NCBI GenBank assembly: GCA_027533185.1
Contig: JAPZTS010000034.1
Coordinates: 1 to 61,749, forward strand
DNA length: 61,749 bases
Direction of reading: 5' to 3'
DNA from: Leptospira sp.
GTDB lineage: Bacteria > Spirochaetota > Leptospiria > Leptospirales > Leptospiraceae
The notes under the pieces are model-generated. The model saw only the letters and a program-made list of their open reading frames with translations, was not told the origin of the DNA and made no database searches. Position numbers and translations under genes: made by a program. Below are positions 57,989-61,749 of this stretch, piece by piece (within the stretch, counting starts at the first letter, position 1; every line of letters starts with the position of its first letter).

Positions 57989-59323
57989 TCAGTAATCGAA
58001 CCACAAAAGGCTAAACTCAAACGGGGTTTTCCCTTTTGTGATGCCTCCTCCTACTACGTATCTTCCTGTAGAGAAAAAAGGTATTTCTAGTATAAGATCG
58101 GGAGGCAGTCTATGGAAGTCATAGTTTTCCCAGTCCTTATTCGATAGAATCCAATCAAACCGTACTTGTTCTATCCAATCCAACGTTTTAAAAAAAAGTT
58201 TGGTCTGAGTCATTCCATAAAATTGAATTTTTGGTATATTTGTCCAAAAGTTTACCTTCACGGAGTCGATAAATTCAATTTCTTCTGATAGGTATTCATC
58301 GCCTGATTCACGATACGTGAAAATGGATCCTTCTTCATAATAGATGTTTCGAGAAAATTGTTTGTAAAGTTCAGCCTCAATAACCGAAATTAGATCTTCT
58401 CCTTCTTGGGGCTTAACTACAGGGCCATTTAAGATTTCTTTATACTTATTCTTTGAAATTGATTTTTGTAATACAGAGAGTACTGGTTTTGATAGTTTTG
58501 GAATCGAATACTTGATAATCCTTTCATCCAAAGACTTTAATACATTTTGCAAAAATGGACCATGAATAAGCGGTATCATTTCAGCATTAAACATACGTTT
58601 ACTTAAGAATTTAGCAAATTCTGGTTCAAAACGAAACAGATTAGCTATGATTTTTTGTTCTTCTTCTGGGGTTCCAGAATATAAGATTTTTACCAATTTA
58701 AATAGGTAAGTTTTTGACTCACGATCTACATAGAGTTGTTCAATTTGTTCATTTACTTGATTTTCCATATACTCTGGATGAACAAAATCACGTAGAGAAA
58801 GGTATTTTGCAGAAAGGAATTTATCTCGTTTGGATCGAAATAAAGTATTCTTATGATTCTTTAATCCGCCTATTTGAATTTCTTCTTTTGAATCCAATAC
58901 AAAACAAAAAGGAGCTTCCTCTAAAATGGTTGTCGGAATTTGATGTATGGTCCGGTTATTTGCACGGTTGCTACCTTCATCGAGATTTTTCAGCTCAATT
59001 GGCATTGGTAATTTTTGAGACGAGGAGAGTTGCGATTTATAGAATCTAATATAAGGATATGTAAAATGAGCTTTGGATGGGTATGAGACCCGATTGTAAT
59101 TTAAATTGTACAGAAATCTGGGAACAATAAAAGGATCTCTCAGTATACTTGGGAGTTCGGGAATTTTTTTTAGCTTATAATCATAGTAAGGCGAAATTTC
59201 AGTTTGGAATCGAGCAACGGAATTTTCATCCGACAAAAAATAAAAATAGTTTTTACCAACTACAAAGATCAAAGATTTTGTTTTTTTAGTTTTTTCTGAA
59301 TCCGAATCCGGAATCGTTCCCAA
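57989..59323 (-). CDS. FliG C-terminal-domain-like protein
   Basis: Up to 444 residues. The segment about 205-325 aligns, from memory, with the FliG C-terminal armadillo-type domain: PEFAKFLSKRMF, then LQNVLKSLDERIIKYSIPKLSKPVL, then KYKEILNGPVV, matching the order of FliG helices. The torque-generating acidic pair of FliG (ILRDDL) reads ILNGP here. The N-terminal 200 residues and the C-terminal 110 (beta-rich, aromatic) are unrecognised, and the FliG N and middle domains are missing. Two starts are possible: ATG at 59323 (55-nt overlap with the upstream gene) or TTG at 59272 (TTGA overlap); neither has a ribosome-binding site. Confidence 0.6.
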   Translation of the reverse strand: MGTIPDSDSEKTKKTKSLIFVVGKNYFYFLSDENSVARFQTEISPYYDYKLKKIPELPSILRDPFIVPRFLYNLNYNRVSYPSKAHFTYPYIRFYKSQLSSSQKLPMPIELKNLDEGSNRANNRTIHQIPTTILEEAPFCFVLDSKEEIQIGGLKNHKNTLFRSKRDKFLSAKYLSLRDFVHPEYMENQVNEQIEQLYVDRESKTYLFKLVKILYSGTPEEEQKIIANLFRFEPEFAKFLSKRMFNAEMIPLIHGPFLQNVLKSLDERIIKYSIPKLSKPVLSVLQKSISKNKYKEILNGPVVKPQEGEDLISVIEAELYKQFSRNIYYEEGSIFTYRESGDEYLSEEIEFIDSVKVNFWTNIPKIQFYGMTQTKLFFKTLDWIEQVRFDWILSNKDWENYDFHRLPPDLILEIPFFSTGRYVVGGGITKGKTPFEFSLLWFDY

Positions 59324-59511
59324 TGGTAATCTTTTTTTAGATCTTCCAGTTCATCTTCAATTCCAAACCTCATAAAATCAAATATCTCTGATTTTTCCAT
59401 GCCAACTACAATCATTAAATCTTGTATGACACGATCTAGTCTACGAGCATCACGGTCGCTTAAAGAAAACGTTTCTAAGAGTTGTCTTTCAAATTCTGTT
59501 AGTTGGATCAA
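59269..59511 (-). CDS. hypothetical small protein upstream of the FliG-like gene
   Basis: An 80-residue, highly charged, probably helical protein with no recognised domain. It overlaps the FliG-like gene and lies 7 nt after the Fe-ADH homologue, so the three are probably one operon. Possible partner of the FliG-like protein (inference only). Confidence 0.6.
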   Translation of the reverse strand: MIQLTEFERQLLETFSLSDRDARRLDRVIQDLMIVVGMEKSEIFDFMRFGIEDELEDLKKDYHWERFRIRIQKKLKKQNL

Positions 59512-59518
59512 GGTCTTC

Positions 59519-60685
59519 CTAAAATGCAGCCACTAAAATGGTTTCAATCTCATTTTTTGGAAGTTCTCTAGGAAGACAATCTAGAAACGGGTAGGTCGCG
59601 GCGAGTGTAGCAATTCCAGGCAGGTCAATTTTTTTGACTTCATACTCAGAAAGTCTTTGCGGAATTCTAAGTTCCAAATAAATTTTCCGAATCCCTTCTA
59701 CAGCCTTGATGGCGGCTTCAATCACGGAAATATTTGTAACATCCTCGTCAAGAGCCCTTGCTATCATCACATACTTTCCGGCGGAAGAAGTAAGGTTGTA
59801 TTCCATCACGTGAGGAAGTAAGATCGACATACTTTGAAAGATATCCAAAGATGTCACCGTTGTGACTGCCAAAGAAAGCGCATAACAAAGACCAAGACTG
59901 CTTGTAGATTGGGCAATTCCAGCAAGAAGACTTGCAGCATAGATTGAGTTTTTTGGCCCAAGGTTTCTAGGTTCACGAATTGCTGGAACAATATTTTTGG
60001 AAATGAGTTCGATTGCTCTCAGGGCAGTGCTTGACGTAATTTCATTGGCATATTTGGAAAGAATACTATCTACAGCAGCCGAGAGAATAGAAATTCCTGT
60101 TTTGGCGGTTTCCGTACTAGACATACTGGCGCCAATTTTGGGATCGGATACGATAAGTTCTGGAAACAACCATTCATGTGCAAAATACTTTCGATTTTTA
60201 TCGCGGTCATCCACAATCGAGAAAAATGGTGAACATTCATTTCCTAGCAAAGGTTTGGTTGGAACAATGATGAGAGGGAGTCCTTTTCTTTTGGGTTGTT
60301 TTTTACCTAATAGCAGGTCTTCACAAAACAAATCGTTGGTGGTTAGTATAGATGCTGCTTTACCGGCATTTACAGATTCAAAAGAACCATACGCCACTAT
60401 ACAGTCAGCATTTGCAATTCTCAAAAAATGTGCAGCGGAATCAATATCTTTAAAGTGTGCTTTGTCAACGATATCATCGTAGATGATAACACCTTCGGAA
60501 TGTTTTTCCAAACTGGTTTTTATGATAGATAGTTCTTCGGCGTTTTCTAATTCTTTTTGTGTTGAGAGAAGAACTACGCGAGTTCCAATGTTTTTTACAA
60601 AGGATCCAAGTTTGTAACCGCAATCGATCTCAAAGTGGATTTTCGGAGAGAATTGAAAATTGATCCATTCGGGGAGTACTGGCAC
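59519..60685 (-). CDS. iron-type alcohol dehydrogenase homologue lacking metal ligands
   Basis: A 388-residue protein with the two-domain fold of the group III (iron) alcohol dehydrogenases: a Rossmann-like N half with AYGSFESVNAGKA where GGGSxxDxAK is normal, and a helical C half with LLPHVMEYN. By memory-based alignment with E. coli FucO, the four metal ligands are all changed: D196 to S199, H200 to A203, H263 to Y268, and H277 to I282. It is therefore probably not a metal-dependent dehydrogenase; it may have a different or non-catalytic role. Not a frameshifted pseudogene: the frame is intact. Confidence 0.75.
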   Translation of the reverse strand: MPVLPEWINFQFSPKIHFEIDCGYKLGSFVKNIGTRVVLLSTQKELENAEELSIIKTSLEKHSEGVIIYDDIVDKAHFKDIDSAAHFLRIANADCIVAYGSFESVNAGKAASILTTNDLFCEDLLLGKKQPKRKGLPLIIVPTKPLLGNECSPFFSIVDDRDKNRKYFAHEWLFPELIVSDPKIGASMSSTETAKTGISILSAAVDSILSKYANEITSSTALRAIELISKNIVPAIREPRNLGPKNSIYAASLLAGIAQSTSSLGLCYALSLAVTTVTSLDIFQSMSILLPHVMEYNLTSSAGKYVMIARALDEDVTNISVIEAAIKAVEGIRKIYLELRIPQRLSEYEVKKIDLPGIATLAATYPFLDCLPRELPKNEIETILVAAF

Positions 60686-60723
60686 AGAATTCCCCTAATT
60701 AATAGTTGTTTGGTGGCAAGACA

Positions 60724-60736
60724 TCCTCATTGAGGA
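60724..60736. promoter_or_regulatory. inverted repeat between flgM and the ADH-like gene
   Basis: TCCTCATTGAGGA, two 6-bp arms around one base, lies 39 bp upstream of the ADH-like start on the minus strand. It could be a regulator site. Short, so uncertain. Confidence 0.25.
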
Positions 60737-60740
60737 CAAC

Positions 60741-60766
60741 AAAAAAGGACCCCTCACCCCTGTCCT
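60741..60766 (-). terminator. probable terminator of flgM
   Basis: On the minus strand AGGAC and GTCCT pair around an 11-nt loop and are followed by a T6 run (A-run at 60741-60745 on the plus strand). It lies 3 nt past the flgM stop. The stem is only 5 bp. Confidence 0.5.
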
Positions 60767-60768
60767 AA

Positions 60769-61095
60769 CTACTGTTGGCCTAAAAAGGAAGATGCAACTT
60801 GGTCAGAGATCTTTTCTAACATCTCTTGCGAAAGATTGTCGTAGTCTCCGTTCTTCAATCGCTCTTTTACTGCTTTGATTTTTTCAGACCTGTCCTCTTC
60901 GGGAGGTGCTTGAACGATTTGTTTCGCAATTTGTTTTACTTCCGCTTGCAATTTTGCTTCGGATGCAATCTTTTTTGCTGCATCAGAAATGGAAATTGTA
61001 TCAACCGGACCCTGTGTTTCTGGAACAGAAGGATTGGATGTTTTTTTTGGTTCGTAACCGTAACCACCAACTCTTCCTACTTTATCAATATTCAT
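60769..61095 (-). CDS. flgM: anti-sigma-28 factor FlgM
   Basis: A 108-residue protein with the FlgM pattern: N-terminal MNIDKVGR, a middle linker with DTISISDAAKKI, and the C-terminal sigma-binding helices (RSEKIKAVKERLKNGDYDN, then EMLEKISDQVASSFL). It should hold the flagellar sigma factor FliA until hook completion. GAGGAC lies 7 nt before the ATG. It follows rsmI by 21 nt. Confidence 0.85.
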   Translation of the reverse strand: MNIDKVGRVGGYGYEPKKTSNPSVPETQGPVDTISISDAAKKIASEAKLQAEVKQIAKQIVQAPPEEDRSEKIKAVKERLKNGDYDNLSQEMLEKISDQVASSFLGQQ

Positions 61096-61116
61096 AATTT
61101 TAGTCCTCTTACTATC

Positions 61117-61749
61117 TTAGGTATCGGAGGAATCCGAAAATCCCTTAAGTGTTTTTTTTCTATGATTGATAAGAAAAACAAACTCACCTTTGGTATTGGG
61201 AGGGTTTTTCTCCAAATCCCTAGGGTTTTCATAATATAAGATCTCTTCATACACCTTAGTCAATTCCCTTCCAACCAACACTTCCGAATCTGGGAAGATC
61301 TCTTGGAGGAGGGGGTAAAGTCGACCCAATTTGTGGACGGATTCGTAAAATACGATCAGACCTTCTATTTCCCTTGCCTTTTCTAATTCTCGGCGTTTCT
61401 TAGATGGTTTTTCACTCAAGAATCCTAAAAAAAATGTAGGATTTACTTGAAAACCAGAAACTGAGAGGAGTGCCGTCAGTGCTGAGGCCCCAGGAATCGG
61501 TATGATCTCTAAACCTTTCTGTCTTGCGATTCGAACAAAGCCTGAGCCAGGATCGGAAATGCCAGGTGTTCCTGCGTCGGAGACAACAGCCACAGACTTG
61601 CCCGCTTGGATCTCCTTTAAGATCGATTCATAAGGAGATTCTGAGTTATCTTTGTAAAGTGCAATGGTAGGTGTGGATATCTGTAGTTTGTGGAATAGAG
61701 AACGAGTTTCCTTTGTTGACTCACAAAGTACTAAGTCTGCAGATTTTAG
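61117..61749 (-). CDS. rsmI: 16S rRNA 2'-O-methyltransferase RsmI, partial at window edge
   Basis: The frame is open without a stop from 61117 to the right edge of the window, so the N-terminus is outside. 210 residues are visible. It methylates the 2'-O of C1402 in 16S rRNA using SAM. Motifs: VVSDAGTPGISDPG and IPIPGASALTALLSVSG, then GFLSEKPSKKRRELE, FYESVHKL, and GRELTKVYEEI, all typical of RsmI. In-frame residues upstream of the first GTG at 61593 (SADLVLCESTKETRSLFHKL) also match the family, so the gene continues past the edge. Confidence 0.93.
   Translation of the reverse strand, partial: LKSADLVLCESTKETRSLFHKLQISTPTIALYKDNSESPYESILKEIQAGKSVAVVSDAGTPGISDPGSGFVRIARQKGLEIIPIPGASALTALLSVSGFQVNPTFFLGFLSEKPSKKRRELEKAREIEGLIVFYESVHKLGRLYPLLQEIFPDSEVLVGRELTKVYEEILYYENPRDLEKNPPNTKGEFVFLINHRKKTLKGFSDSSDT

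Noticed and set aside
1..61749. Prophage, insertion sequence, CRISPR array, tRNA or rRNA
   Set aside because: No transposase, integrase or phage genes, no repeat-spacer pattern, and no tRNA or rRNA sequence was recognised on reading.

Overview
The window looks like a chromosomal segment of a Leptospira species, more likely from the low-GC saprophytic side of the genus, although that placement is only an inference. The evidence is spirochete lipoproteins with loose lipoboxes (FVSC, TSSC, VSNC), a DUF1577/PilZ-like protein of the kind known from Leptospira, an (R)-citramalate synthase that closely resembles the Leptospira enzyme, a long-form IspG, FlgM and a FliG-C-like protein. I see no rRNA, tRNA, CRISPR array, insertion sequence or prophage. 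Coding density is very high, many neighbours overlap by 1-4 nt (ATGA or TAATG), and no gene-free stretch exceeds about 200 bases.

Layout. 1-4.9 kb: a small lipoprotein, an EAL-domain protein, a B12-binding radical SAM protein, and a convergent PilZ-like gene. 4.9-11.6 kb: guaB (of the eukaryotic sequence type), a LolA-like periplasmic protein, rsmE, a Cys-rich lipoprotein, then three unknown genes. 11.8-17.9 kb: a membrane-anchored sulfatase-like enzyme, carB, and a DUF1499 lipoprotein. 18-23 kb (minus strand): the DUF3999/DUF2339 membrane pair and ispG. 23.2-29.5 kb: a small unknown gene, mutY, a REC-only response regulator, an Smr-domain protein, cimA, pth, a DedA-family protein, a small Cys-motif protein and rarA.

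29.6-41.1 kb is one respiratory complex I operon, nuoABCDEF-HJKLMN, with no nuoG or nuoI in it. After it come a lone acireductone dioxygenase (mtnD), then recJ and a bactofilin on the minus strand. 44.2-51 kb is a CzcA-type metal RND efflux operon: small membrane protein, pump, inorganic pyrophosphatase, outer-membrane channel, membrane fusion protein. 51-55 kb is lexA, a lipoprotein, ctp, tsaD and pssA, followed by a convergent STAS gene. 55.5-58 kb holds an MBL-fold hydrolase and glpK. The last 4 kb, on the minus strand, carry a FliG-C-like protein with a small upstream partner, a degenerate iron-type alcohol dehydrogenase, flgM, and an rsmI gene cut by the window edge.

Most of this is housekeeping. 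The items most worth a second look are the eukaryote-like IMP dehydrogenase with residues that predict mycophenolic-acid sensitivity, the FliG-C-like protein without FliG's N-terminal part, the Fe-ADH homologue that has lost all four metal ligands, the incomplete complex I operon, the pyrophosphatase inside an efflux operon, and a lexA start with no ribosome-binding site. I did not find a convincing new multi-gene defence or mobile system.
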